Positions 21,408-30,361 of a stretch of DNA of 53,028 nt are shown one piece after another. The notes beneath the pieces are model-generated. The model did not search any database, was not told the DNA's origin, and saw only the letters and a list, made by a program, of their open reading frames with translations. How positions within the stretch are numbered: the first letter of the stretch is position 1; every line of letters begins with the position of its first letter. Source of the DNA: Rhizobium sp. Q54 (GTDB taxonomy: Bacteria > Pseudomonadota > Alphaproteobacteria > UBA2966 > CAIVPW01). Where the stretch lies: assembly GCA_945904955.1 (NCBI GenBank), contig CAMDPO010000014.1, positions 1 to 53,028 on the forward strand. The letters run 5' to 3'. The position numbers and the translations under genes are program-made.

Positions 21408-23897
21408 TTGCTGGCTGGGTTCGATACAGTAACGCTGGTCACCGGCGTGGTGGCGTTGCTGCTCGTCGCCGGCGCGGTGCGCGTCGTCACCGACCGCGTG
21501 CCCTTCATCCCCTACGCGGTCGCGCTCGTCATCGTCGGCGTCGGCATCGGCGAGGTGGCGCGGCGCGTCGCCCCCGACATGGCGGCCATCGCCGGCACGC
21601 CCGTCGCCGCCGACATGATTCTCTTCGTCCTGATCCCGACCCTCATCTTCGAGGCGGCGTTCCACACCAACGTGCGCCTCTTGCGCCAGAACCTGTGGCC
21701 GGTGCTGACCCTCGCCGTGCCCGCGGCGATGCTGTCGTCCTTCGTCGTCGCCACCATCGTCTGGCTGGTGAGCCCGTTCGACTTCGCCCAGTGCCTGCTG
21801 CTCGGCGCCATTCTCAGCTCGACCGATCCGGTCGCCGTCGTCGCCATCTTCCGCAAGATCGGCGCGCCCGCCCGCCTCACCATGCTGGTCGAAGGCGAGA
21901 GCCTGCTCAACGACGCCACCTCCATCGTGCTCGCCCGCATCATGCTCGGCATCATTGCGGCCGGCAGCTTCGGCGCCAGCAACTTCTCGGACGGCCTCGT
22001 CGAGTTCGGCATGGTGTTCTTCGGCGGTGCCGCGGTCGGCTGGCTCGCCGCCATGATCATCGGCTGGCTGATCTCCAAGGTGCAGGACGACCCGTTCACT
22101 GCGACCGTGCTCACCTCGATCCTCGCCTACGCGACCTTCCTGATCGCCGAGCGCGGCCTGCATCTGTCCGGCGTCGTCGCCGTCGTCATCGCCGGCCTCG
22201 TGATGGCGGACTGGGGCCGCACCAAGATGTCGCCCAACGACGAAGAGCACGTCGAGCACTTCTGGCACTTCGCCGGCAACGCCGCGAACGCCATGCTGTT
22301 CCTGCTCGTCGGCTTCTCGGTGCAGATCAGCCAACTGGTCGCCAATCTGGCCCTGTTCGGCTGGGTGCTGGTGGCGCTCTTGGTGTCGCGCGCCGTTGCC
22401 GTGTTCGGCCTGGCGCCGCTGATGGCGCGCCTGCCCAACACCGCTCCCATCAGCATGGCCTACCAGGTCGTCGTCTATTGGGGCGGCCTGCGTGGCGGCA
22501 TCGCCATCGCCATCGTGCTCAGCCTCGCCGACTACGAGTTCGGCCAGACCTTCATCGCCCTCGTCATGGGTTCCGTGCTGTTCACCCTGGTCGTCCAGGG
22601 CATGACCATGGAGCGTCTGGTCAAGTGGCTCGGCCTCGATCGCCCGCCCCTCGCCGATCGCGTCGCGCGCGCCGAGACTCAGCTCGACGCCCTGCGCGCC
22701 GCCTCCGCCGGCATCCCCGAGCTACGCGCCGGCGGCCTGTTCTCCCAGCGCATCGGCGACGACCTCGAGCGCAAGCTCGCCACCGACATCGCCCGCGTCG
22801 GCACCGAGCTCGAAGGCCTGCGCCACACCGAGCTCACCCAGGAGCAGGAGAAGCGTCTGCTGCTTGAGCGCTGCTTCGCCGCCGAGCAGGCGCTCTACCA
22901 CGGGCTGTTCCGCAAGGGCCACCTCGCCGAGAAGACGTTCCGCGACCTCGCCGCGGGCGTATCCGTGCAGGCCGACGCCGTGCGCGACGGCGCCACCAGT
23001 CCGCCGCGCACAGTAGTCGGCGCCAAGCGCCGCAAGCTGCTGCAGCGCGTGCTCACCGTCGCACCGGCCGGCACGGCCGACCGCCTGCGCCAGGGCTACA
23101 TCGCCGCCGACTACGAGCGCGCCTGGGGCGAGTTCCAGGCGACCACCAAGATCCTCGAAGAGATCGAGCGCTTGGCGTTGGCGCACTCGACGCCGCCGGA
23201 GATCGTCGCCGACGTGCGCACGCTGTACCTGCACTGGCAAGCCAACGCGCGCCAGCAGCTCGACGTCACCGCCGAGCAGTTCCCCGAGTTCGTCACCGCC
23301 CAACAGGAACGCCTCGCCCAGCGCCTCATGGCCCTCGCCCAGTCCGAGAACATCCAGGACAAGGCCGAGGCCGGCTCGGTGCCGCCCGGCATCGCCGACG
23401 AGCTGGTGCGCGAGCTCACCGTCGCCAGCCGCACCTTGCGCGGCGGCTCGGTGGCGCCGCTGCAGATCAGCCCGGCCGAGCTGTTGCGCAAGGTGCCGTC
23501 CTTCAAGGACATGCCCGAGGCGGAGTTCGCCAAGATCGCCGCCGTGCTGGTGCCGCGCAGCGTGCCCGCCGGCCAGGTCATCGTCGCGCAAGGCTCGCGC
23601 GGCAGCTCGCTCATGCTCATCGCGCGCGGCGTCGTGCGCGTCGTCTCCGGCGACAAGAAGGGCGAGCACGACCTCGCCACCCTGGTGGCCGGCGACTTCT
23701 TCGGCGAGATGGCGCTGCTCACCAACCAGCCGCGCTCCGCGACCTGCCGCGCCGTCACGCCGTGCGCGCTGTACGAGCTGCGCCGCACCGATTTCAACGA
23801 CCTCGCCGCCCAGCGTCCCGCCATGCGCAGCGCGCTGGAGGCCGCCAACCGCGACCGCCGCAAGGGCCGCGACACCGAGCCGCAAAGCACCGTGTAG
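21408..23897 (+). CDS. NhaP-type Na+/H+ antiporter with C-terminal cyclic-nucleotide-binding domain
   Basis: 829 residues, starting from TTG 21408 (next candidate GTG 21447). About twelve membrane segments cover residues 5-400, with GAILSSTDPVAVVAIFRKIGAP and EGESLLNDATSIV as NhaP/CPA1 ion-site motifs. A long helical cytosolic region (about 430-680) follows. The last 130 residues are a cNMP-binding domain with the phosphate-binding cassette FFGEMALLTNQPRSATCRA. It probably moves Na+ or K+ for H+ under control of a cyclic nucleotide (inference). Confidence 0.9.
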   Translation: MLAGFDTVTLVTGVVALLLVAGAVRVVTDRVPFIPYAVALVIVGVGIGEVARRVAPDMAAIAGTPVAADMILFVLIPTLIFEAAFHTNVRLLRQNLWPVLTLAVPAAMLSSFVVATIVWLVSPFDFAQCLLLGAILSSTDPVAVVAIFRKIGAPARLTMLVEGESLLNDATSIVLARIMLGIIAAGSFGASNFSDGLVEFGMVFFGGAAVGWLAAMIIGWLISKVQDDPFTATVLTSILAYATFLIAERGLHLSGVVAVVIAGLVMADWGRTKMSPNDEEHVEHFWHFAGNAANAMLFLLVGFSVQISQLVANLALFGWVLVALLVSRAVAVFGLAPLMARLPNTAPISMAYQVVVYWGGLRGGIAIAIVLSLADYEFGQTFIALVMGSVLFTLVVQGMTMERLVKWLGLDRPPLADRVARAETQLDALRAASAGIPELRAGGLFSQRIGDDLERKLATDIARVGTELEGLRHTELTQEQEKRLLLERCFAAEQALYHGLFRKGHLAEKTFRDLAAGVSVQADAVRDGATSPPRTVVGAKRRKLLQRVLTVAPAGTADRLRQGYIAADYERAWGEFQATTKILEEIERLALAHSTPPEIVADVRTLYLHWQANARQQLDVTAEQFPEFVTAQQERLAQRLMALAQSENIQDKAEAGSVPPGIADELVRELTVASRTLRGGSVAPLQISPAELLRKVPSFKDMPEAEFAKIAAVLVPRSVPAGQVIVAQGSRGSSLMLIARGVVRVVSGDKKGEHDLATLVAGDFFGEMALLTNQPRSATCRAVTPCALYELRRTDFNDLAAQRPAMRSALEAANRDRRKGRDTEPQSTV

Positions 23898-23906
23898 TCT
23901 GGTCGG

Positions 23907-24641
23907 ATGCGCGTCCTCGTCGCCATCAAGCGCGTCCCCGATCCCAACCAGCGCGTGCGCGTCAACGCCGCCGGCACCGGCATCGATCCCGCCGGCCTGC
24001 GCTGGGTGATCAACCCGTACGACGAAGTCGCGCTGGAACAGGCGATCCAGTGGAAAGAAGCAGGCGTCGTAACGGAGATCATCGCCGCCAGCGCCGGCGG
24101 TCCCGGCTGCAAGGACACGCTGCGCTCCGCGCTGGCACTCGGCGCCGATCGCGCCGTCCATGTCCCGGCGAGCGACGACGTGGCGCCGCTTTCGATCGCG
24201 CGGGCGCTCGCGGATCTCGCGCGCCGCGAATCGTGTGACCTGGCTGTCGTCGGCGCCCAGGCTGCGGACGACGGCGTCACCATCGGACCCTTGGTCGCCG
24301 GTCTGCTCGACTGGCCGCAAGCGACTCGCGTGACGGCGGCAACCATCGCCGGACGCCTTGTGTCGGTGCAGCGTGTCGGCGACGCCGGCGTCGAAGCCCT
24401 CGACCTCGACATTCCGTGTGTTCTCACCGCCGACTTGCGCCTCGCGACGCCCCGCTTCGCCGGCCTGGCTGCCGTGCTCGCCGCCAAGAAGGCCTCGATC
24501 GAAGAGCGGCCCCTCGCGGCCGCCGCAACCGCGCCCCGCGTCCTCGCGATGGCCTTGGTGTCGCGCCAGCGCGAAGGCCGCCCCGTCGCCTCGGCCAGGG
24601 AACTGGTGGCGGCGTTGCGCGCCCGCGGCGCCCTGCCGTGA
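23907..24641 (+). CDS. etfB: Electron transfer flavoprotein, beta subunit
   Basis: 244 residues. It shows MRVLVAIKRVPDPNQRVRV, INPYDEVALEQAI, the AMP-site region SCDLAVVGAQAADDGVTIGPLVAGLLDWPQAT, and LRLATPRFAGLAAVLAAKK. With EtfA it accepts electrons from acyl-CoA dehydrogenases and passes them to the ETF-quinone oxidoreductase. The stop overlaps the GTG of etfA. Confidence 0.93.
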   Translation: MRVLVAIKRVPDPNQRVRVNAAGTGIDPAGLRWVINPYDEVALEQAIQWKEAGVVTEIIAASAGGPGCKDTLRSALALGADRAVHVPASDDVAPLSIARALADLARRESCDLAVVGAQAADDGVTIGPLVAGLLDWPQATRVTAATIAGRLVSVQRVGDAGVEALDLDIPCVLTADLRLATPRFAGLAAVLAAKKASIEERPLAAAATAPRVLAMALVSRQREGRPVASARELVAALRARGALP

Positions 24642-25486
24642 GCGACCGCATCCTCGTCGTCGCGGCAGCGCGCGGACAGACGGACACCCTCCCGCGCCTG
24701 GTCTCTGCGGCGCAACATTTGTCGGGTTCCTGCGACATCCACACCTTCGGACCATTGCAGCCGGAGGATGCCGCCCCTCTGATCGCCGAGCTTGCTGCCG
24801 GCTGTCGCGCCGTCCTCGCCGCCGCCGACGACTTCGGCCGTGACGCCGTTGCGCGTGCCTCCGCGCTCGCCGGTGCGCCCTTGCTCGGCGGCGTCATCGC
24901 GTTTCCGACTCCGGACACGGCGGTACGTCCACAATTCGCAGACAGTGTGCACGCCACCGTGGAGCTGCCCCCCGGCGTATTCGTTACGGTTCGCACCACC
25001 GCCTTTGAGCCGTTCGTGGGGTTCATCGACCCGAAGCCGCACCGGTATCTGCGGCCGGTGCGATCCAGCTCACGGCAGCGCGCCCTTGCCACCGCTCCCG
25101 CCGGTGGCCCCGACATCGCCAGCGCCCCGATCGTCCTGGGCGCAGGCCGCGGCGCTGCCACGCCCGCCCGCATGGAAATCGTCCGGCGCATCGCCGCCCA
25201 CCTTGGTGCCGCGATCGGCGCCACCCGCCCGCTCGTGGACGAGGCCCTGGCGCCGCCCGAGGCACTGCTCGGCCAATCCGGCAAAGTGGTGGCGCCGAGG
25301 CTCTACCTCGCGCTAGGGATTTCCGGTGCGCTGCAGCATCTCGCCGGGGTGAAGGACGCCGCCGTGATCGCCGCCATCAACACTGACGCGGAAGCCCCCA
25401 TGATCGAGGCCGCCGACCTCGTCTGGATCGCCGACCTCGACACGGCCCTGCCGGAGCTCGAGGCCGCGCTGGCGGAGCGTGCATGA
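24638..25486 (+). CDS. etfA: Electron transfer flavoprotein, alpha subunit
   Basis: 282 residues from GTG 24638 (GTGA overlap with etfB). The FAD-binding C-terminal domain is clear: LGQSGKVVAPRLYLALGISGALQHLAGVKDAAVIAAINTDAEAPM, then ADLVWIADL. It is somewhat shorter than typical EtfA (about 310), with a compact N-terminal domain. The next gene starts in an ATGA overlap, so etfB-etfA-hbd form one operon. Confidence 0.92.
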   Translation: MSDRILVVAAARGQTDTLPRLVSAAQHLSGSCDIHTFGPLQPEDAAPLIAELAAGCRAVLAAADDFGRDAVARASALAGAPLLGGVIAFPTPDTAVRPQFADSVHATVELPPGVFVTVRTTAFEPFVGFIDPKPHRYLRPVRSSSRQRALATAPAGGPDIASAPIVLGAGRGAATPARMEIVRRIAAHLGAAIGATRPLVDEALAPPEALLGQSGKVVAPRLYLALGISGALQHLAGVKDAAVIAAINTDAEAPMIEAADLVWIADLDTALPELEAALAERA

Positions 25487-26361
25487 GCGACATCCGCCTC
25501 ATCGGCATCGTCGGCGCCGGCCCCATGGGCGTCGGCATCGCCCACGTCGGCGCGCGCGCCGGCTACGACGTGGTCGTCCATGACATCGATGCCGCGCGCC
25601 TCGCCACCCTGCCGGCGGCACTCGGCACGACCTTCTCGCGCCAGATCAAGCGCGGCGCAATTCCGGATGGCGACGCCCGCGCCGCCATCGCGCGCGTGCG
25701 CACCTCCGCCGACATCCAGTCGCTTGGCAACTGCGACCTCGTCATCGAGTCCGTGTACGAGGACGAGGAGATCAAGCGCGCCCTCTACGCGTCGCTGAAG
25801 GGCGTGCTCAAGCCGAGCGCCATCCTCGCCACCGACACCTCCTCGATATCCATCACCCGCCTCGCCGCCGCCACCGACCGCGCGCCGCGCTTCCTTGGGC
25901 TGCACTTCATGAATCCGGTGCCGATGATGGAGCTGGTCGAGATCATCCCCGGCATCGCCACGACTCCCGACGTCGTCGCCATCGCGACCGAGGTCGTGCG
26001 CCGCATGGGCAAGACGCCCGTCGCCGCGCAGGACTTCCCCGCGTTCATGGTGAACCGCATCCTCGCGCCGATGATCAACGAGGCGATCTACGTGCTGTAC
26101 GAAGGCGTCGGCACGGTCGAGAGCATCGACACCGCGTGCAAGCTCGGCCTGCACCACCCCATGGGCCCGCTCGCGCTCGCCGACTTCATCGGCCTCGATA
26201 TCTTCCTGTCGATCATGAAGGTCCTCCACGAGGGCCTCCACGACCAGAAGTACCGCCCCTGCCCGCTCCTGATTAAGTACGTCGAAGCCGGCTGGCTCGG
26301 CCGCAAATCCGGCCGCGGCTTCTACGACTACTCGGTCGATCCGCCCAAGCCGACGCGGTAG
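25483..26361 (+). CDS. 3-hydroxybutyryl-CoA dehydrogenase-like enzyme
   Basis: 292 residues, ATG at 25483 overlapping the etfA stop. The NAD-binding motif GIVGAGPMGVGIAHVGARAGYDVVVHD is near the N-terminus. The catalytic His lies in FLGLHFMNPVPMMELVEI near residue 140, and LLIKYVEAGWLGRKSGRGFYDY near the end is diagnostic. It oxidises 3-hydroxyacyl-CoA to 3-ketoacyl-CoA. Grouping with ETF suggests fatty-acid or poly-hydroxybutyrate metabolism, although no acyl-CoA dehydrogenase is in the window. Confidence 0.92.
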   Translation: MSDIRLIGIVGAGPMGVGIAHVGARAGYDVVVHDIDAARLATLPAALGTTFSRQIKRGAIPDGDARAAIARVRTSADIQSLGNCDLVIESVYEDEEIKRALYASLKGVLKPSAILATDTSSISITRLAAATDRAPRFLGLHFMNPVPMMELVEIIPGIATTPDVVAIATEVVRRMGKTPVAAQDFPAFMVNRILAPMINEAIYVLYEGVGTVESIDTACKLGLHHPMGPLALADFIGLDIFLSIMKVLHEGLHDQKYRPCPLLIKYVEAGWLGRKSGRGFYDYSVDPPKPTR

Positions 26362-26376
26362 GTCACGGAGGGTCCT

Positions 26377-26815
26377 TTGACGTTTCAGCTGGACGTTCGG
26401 TGTACCGATCGACTCAAGGAGGAACTCGCTAACGCGTTCCCCCAAATGACCGTATCGAACGGAATGTTTCTCGGTGTGGGGTTCAGGCGCGGCCCTCATC
26501 AAGGCAGACTTGACGCTACCGCAAGCGGGCAAACTGCACGACGCGATCGGCGACAAAGCTGTGTCCGACGACGTGGGCCTCGGAAAGCTCCTATCGAGTC
26601 GGTGCGCATATCTGATCGGGACTAGCCATCAGGAGCGCGCCGACGTGCTCCGCGATTTTCAGGAGGTCTACCGAGTCCGGTCTCAAATCATTCATGCCGG
26701 CAAGCATCGGCTGGACTCGGCCGAACACGGACTACTCAACAAACTGCGATGGATGGGGCGACGGGTGATTCAAGAAGAGGTTCGGTTATTGGCGGCCGAC
26801 CTAGGGAAGGCCTAG
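26377..26815 (+). pseudogene. HEPN (Apea-like) domain protein remnant, frameshifted
   Basis: Two overlapping frames appear to be one broken gene. Frame one starts at 26377 (TTG) and gives about 35 plausible residues (MTFQLDVRCTDRLKEEL). The sequence then continues in another frame from about 26474 to 26815. That second part has the Apea-like HEPN pattern: SSRCAYLIGTSHQERADVLRDF, then VYRVRSQIIHAGKH (the Rx4-6H-type motif) and a closing helix. Bases are AT-richer than the neighbours (26401-26460 counts 32 G+C in 60). It has the look of a decayed acquired gene. Confidence 0.55.
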
Positions 26816-26856
26816 CGGCTGAAACGGCCACCTGGCCGTGTACCGCGGGCTCTCGG

Positions 26857-27510
26857 TTACCGCGCCTCGGCGAAATGCCTGAGCAGCGCAACCGCCTCCG
26901 GTGAGTCCCACTCCGCCGGTCCGACCATGCGCCCGACCACCCGCCCGCGCGTGTCGATCAGCACGGTCGCCGGCAGGCCGGTGACCGCGAACGCGCGCTG
27001 GGAGTTGCCCGTCTGGTCGATGTAGAGGGGCAGGTCGTCAATGCTCTGCTCGAAGTAGAAGTCGCGCACCTTGGTGACCGCGATCTTGTCCTGGGACAGC
27101 GCCAGCACCTGGAAGCGCTCGGAGCCGAGCGTGGCTTGCAGCCGATCGAGGCTGGGCATCTCGCGCTTGCACGGTACGCACCACGTCGCCCAGAAGTTCA
27201 CCAGAACGACACGCCCGCGGAAGTCGGCGAGGCTATGCGCCTTGCCGGCCTCGTCGGCAAAGGTGATGGCGGGCGCTGGCTCCGGCCGCTCGTAGAGGAT
27301 AAAGTTCGCCACCTGCCCGGTGACCAGGGGCCGCGCTGCTTCTAGCGCCGCCCCGGCCTCGGGCGCATCGTCTCCGCCCGGCAGCCACAACAGCGCCACG
27401 ACCGCGATCACCGCAGCGCCCGCAATTGCCGCCAGCCCGCCCAGGGTCACCGACCATCTGGGCTGTGGCGCGGCGCTTCCCGAATTTTCCTTCGAAGCCC
27501 GTTGATCCAT
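26857..27510 (-). CDS. TlpA-like membrane-anchored thioredoxin
   Basis: 217 residues from ATG 27510. An upstream frame to 27651 overlaps argH and is rejected. One membrane anchor ([23 protein letters not shown]) leads to a periplasmic thioredoxin fold with the active site [19 protein letters not shown] and cis-Pro region GLPATVLID. TlpA-type proteins reduce apo-cytochromes or copper chaperones. The ATG and the argH ATG share the bases CATG (27508-27511), so the two divergent start codons overlap. Confidence 0.9.
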   Translation of the reverse strand: MDQRASKENSGSAAPQPRWSVTLGGLAAIAGAAVIAVVALLWLPGGDDAPEAGAALEAARPLVTGQVANFILYERPEPAPAITFADEAGKAHSLADFRGRVVLVNFWATWCVPCKREMPSLDRLQATLGSERFQVLALSQDKIAVTKVRDFYFEQSIDDLPLYIDQTGNSQRAFAVTGLPATVLIDTRGRVVGRMVGPAEWDSPEAVALLRHFAEAR

Positions 27511-28954
27511 GTCCCGCGGAACCACTAAGCGCGCAAAGAAGAAGAGCGTAGCCGCCAACCCCCAAAGGGCGAACCCTCTTTGGGGAGGCCGCTTCGCGTC
27601 GGGCCCCGACGCGCTGATGGAACAAGTGAATGCGTCCATCGGCTTTGACAAGGCGCTGGCAGCGCAAGACCTCGCTCAAAGCCGCGCGCACTGTAGCATG
27701 CTGGTCGAGACCGGCATTCTCAGCCGCAAAGATGGTCACGCCATCTTGAAAGGTTTGGACGCAGTCGAGCGCGAGATCGTCGCCGGCACGTTCGTCTACA
27801 TGCCGGCGCTCGAAGACATCCACATGCATGTCGAGGCGCGCCTCGCCGAGCTGATCGGCGAAGCTGCCGGTCGCTTGCACACCGCGCGCTCGCGCAACGA
27901 CCAGGTCGCCACCGACTTCCGTTTGTGGGTGCGCGACGCCATCGATCGCATCGAGGCCGCCTTGGGTCGTCTGCAGGGCGCGCTGGTCGCGCGCGCCGAC
28001 GAGCACGCCGACACCATCCTGCCCGGCCTCACGCATCTGCAGCCCGCGCAGCCGGTGACGTTCGGTCATCATCTGCTCGCCTACTTCGAGATGTTCGATC
28101 GCGACCGCGGGCGGATGCGCGATTGCCGCGCGCGCCTGAACGAAAGCCCGCTGGGCGCCGCCGCACTGGCCGGCACGACCTATCCGATCGACCGCCGCAA
28201 GACGGCGAAAGCGCTCGGCTTTGCGCGCCCCATGGAGAACTCCATGGACGCGGTCTCCGCGCGCGACTTCGCGCTGGAGTTCCTGGCGGCCTGCTCGATC
28301 ACTGCGGTGAACCTCTCGCGCCTCGGCGAGGAGCTTGTGCTGTGGGCGAGCGCGCGCTTCCGCTACGTGCGCCTGTCCGACGCATTCTCGACCGGCTCGT
28401 CGATCATGCCGCAAAAGCGCAACCCCGATGCCGCCGAGCTGGTGCGCGCCAAGGCCGGTCCGATCATTGGATCGCTGACGAGTCTCCTGATCACGATGAA
28501 GGGCCTGCCCCTCACGTATTCGAAGGACATGCAGGAAGACAAGGTGCCGACCTTCGCCGCCGCCGAGCAGCTCGAGCTGTGCGTCCAAGTGATGACCGGC
28601 ATGATCGCCGACCTCGTCGTCGACAAGGCCGCCATGCGCGCAGCCTGCAGCGAAGGCTTCCTCACCGCCACCGATCTCGCCGACTGGCTGGTGCAGCAAC
28701 TCGACATGCCGTTCCGCGAGGCCCACGGCGTGGTGGGGCGCATCGTGCGTCTGGCCGAGCAAAAGAATGTCGGCCTGGAGGATCTCAGCCTCGCCGATCT
28801 CAAGCTCATCGAATCGCGCATCACCTCGGACGCCCAACGAGCGCTGTCGGTGGATGCCGCCATTGCCCGCCGCAGCAGCTACGGCGGCACTGCGCCCAAG
28901 CTGGTGCGCGCTGCCATCAAGCGCGCGCGCCAGCGCCTGAAGGCGCAACGATGA
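27509..28954 (+). CDS. argH: Argininosuccinate lyase
   Basis: 481 residues from ATG 27509; no better start lies before the conserved LWGGRF at residue 25, so there is a basic N-terminal extension. It shows [24 protein letters not shown], and the signature [23 protein letters not shown]. It catalyses the last step of arginine synthesis, releasing fumarate. It is followed by lptM and lysA with an ATGA overlap. Confidence 0.95.
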   Translation: MSRGTTKRAKKKSVAANPQRANPLWGGRFASGPDALMEQVNASIGFDKALAAQDLAQSRAHCSMLVETGILSRKDGHAILKGLDAVEREIVAGTFVYMPALEDIHMHVEARLAELIGEAAGRLHTARSRNDQVATDFRLWVRDAIDRIEAALGRLQGALVARADEHADTILPGLTHLQPAQPVTFGHHLLAYFEMFDRDRGRMRDCRARLNESPLGAAALAGTTYPIDRRKTAKALGFARPMENSMDAVSARDFALEFLAACSITAVNLSRLGEELVLWASARFRYVRLSDAFSTGSSIMPQKRNPDAAELVRAKAGPIIGSLTSLLITMKGLPLTYSKDMQEDKVPTFAAAEQLELCVQVMTGMIADLVVDKAAMRAACSEGFLTATDLADWLVQQLDMPFREAHGVVGRIVRLAEQKNVGLEDLSLADLKLIESRITSDAQRALSVDAAIARRSSYGGTAPKLVRAAIKRARQRLKAQR

Positions 28955-29058
28955 GCCGTATCGTGCTCGTCGCCGCACTGATGCTGGCGCTCGGCGTCAC
29001 CGCCTGTGGCCGCAAGGGTGAGCTCGAGCCGCCGCCCGCGCGCGCCGCAACCAAGTAG
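28951..29058 (+). CDS. lptM: LPS translocon maturation lipoprotein LptM (YifL-like)
   Basis: 35 residues from ATG 28951, overlapping the argH stop. A short hydrophobic signal ends in the lipobox LGVTAC-G, followed by [10 protein letters not shown]. This matches the tiny YifL/LptM lipoprotein, usually found beside lysA. It assists LptD assembly in the outer membrane in E. coli. Confidence 0.85.
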   Translation: MSRIVLVAALMLALGVTACGRKGELEPPPARAATK

Positions 29059-29060
29059 CC

Positions 29061-30350
29061 ATGGACGCGTTCACCTACCGCCGCGGCGAGATGTTCGCCG
29101 AGGACACCGCCCTTGCCGGGATCGCCGCGCAAGTCGGCACGCCCTTCTATTGCTATTCGAGCGGCGCGCTGCAGCAGCAGTACGTCGCCCTGCGTGAAGC
29201 CTTCGGCGGCCGCGCGCACATCGCGTACGCCGTCAAAGCCAACGCCAATCTCTCGGTCGTGCGAACCTTCGGCGCCCTCGGCTCCGGCGCCGACGTCGTC
29301 TCCCTCGGCGAGCTCAAGGTGGCGCTCGCCGCCGGCATCGCGCCGCGCAAGATCGTCTTCTCCGGCGTCGGCAAGTCGAGGCTTGAGATGGCCGAGGCGC
29401 TCGACGCTGGCATCGGCCAGTTCAACGTCGAGTCCGAAGCCGAGCTGGTCGCCCTCGACGATGTGGCGCGCGGCTGGGGCAAGGTCGCCGACGTCGCCAT
29501 CCGCATCAATCCCGACATCGACGCCGAATCGCCGACGCCCAAGATCAAGACCGGCCTGCGCGGCGACAAGTTCGGCATCCTGTGGCCAATGGCCCGCGCC
29601 AGCTATCGCGCCGCGGCCGGCCTGAAGGGCCTGCGCGTCGTCGGCGTGTCGGTGCACATCGGCTCGCAGATCACCTCGACCGAGCCGTTCCGCAAGGTCC
29701 TGCACTTCATCAAGGATGTGGTGCGCGACCTGCGCGCCGACGGCCACCGCATCGAGCGCATCGACCTCGGCGGCGGTCTCGGCGTCCGCTACATCGACGA
29801 GATGCCGCCGACGCCCCAGGAATACGCCGACGTCGTGCTGGCCGAGACCGAAGGCTTGGGCTGCGAGATCACCATCGAGCCCGGCCGCTTCCTGGTGGCC
29901 AACGCCGGCGTGCTCGTCACCCGGGTGCTCTACGAGAAGGTGGCCGAGTCGAGCACGGTCGAGCCGGTGCGCATCGTCATCGTCGACGCCGGCATGAACG
30001 ACCTCGTGCGGCCGGCCATGTACGACTCCCGCCACGCCATTGTTCCGGTCAAGGCAGACGGCGGCCGCCACACCAAGGCCGACATCGTGGGGCCGATCTG
30101 CGAATCCAGCGACCGCTTCGCCCAGGATTGGCCGCTGCCGCCGACCGTGCCCAACGACCTGCTGGTCATCCGCAGCGCCGGCGCCTACGGCTCATCCATG
30201 GCTTCGACCTATAATTCGCGCCCGCTCATCGCCGAAGTCATGGTGCAAGGGCGCGAATTTGCCGTGGTACGCCCTCGTCAAACCTACGAGAGCCTTCTTG
30301 CGGGGGAGGCCCTTCCGCCTTGGCTGGTGGGGGGCCCCGGCGTAGGATAA
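29061..30350 (+). CDS. lysA: Diaminopimelate decarboxylase
   Basis: 429 residues. The PLP lysine lies in IAYAVKANANLSVVRTF near residue 57. HIGSQITS, GGGLGVRY, and EPGRFLVANAGVLVTRVLYEK with the C-terminal CESSDRFAQD are family motifs. It makes lysine by decarboxylating meso-diaminopimelate. It begins two bases after the lptM stop. Confidence 0.95.
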   Translation: MDAFTYRRGEMFAEDTALAGIAAQVGTPFYCYSSGALQQQYVALREAFGGRAHIAYAVKANANLSVVRTFGALGSGADVVSLGELKVALAAGIAPRKIVFSGVGKSRLEMAEALDAGIGQFNVESEAELVALDDVARGWGKVADVAIRINPDIDAESPTPKIKTGLRGDKFGILWPMARASYRAAAGLKGLRVVGVSVHIGSQITSTEPFRKVLHFIKDVVRDLRADGHRIERIDLGGGLGVRYIDEMPPTPQEYADVVLAETEGLGCEITIEPGRFLVANAGVLVTRVLYEKVAESSTVEPVRIVIVDAGMNDLVRPAMYDSRHAIVPVKADGGRHTKADIVGPICESSDRFAQDWPLPPTVPNDLLVIRSAGAYGSSMASTYNSRPLIAEVMVQGREFAVVRPRQTYESLLAGEALPPWLVGGPGVG

Positions 30351-30361
30351 CTGCCAGTTTC

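Noticed and set aside
20502-22334. 610-codon minus-strand frame opposite the adenosyltransferase and antiporter genes
   Set aside because: Strong plus-strand families occupy the same bases. The antisense translation is a His/Asp/Glu/Gly-rich artefact of GC3 bias.
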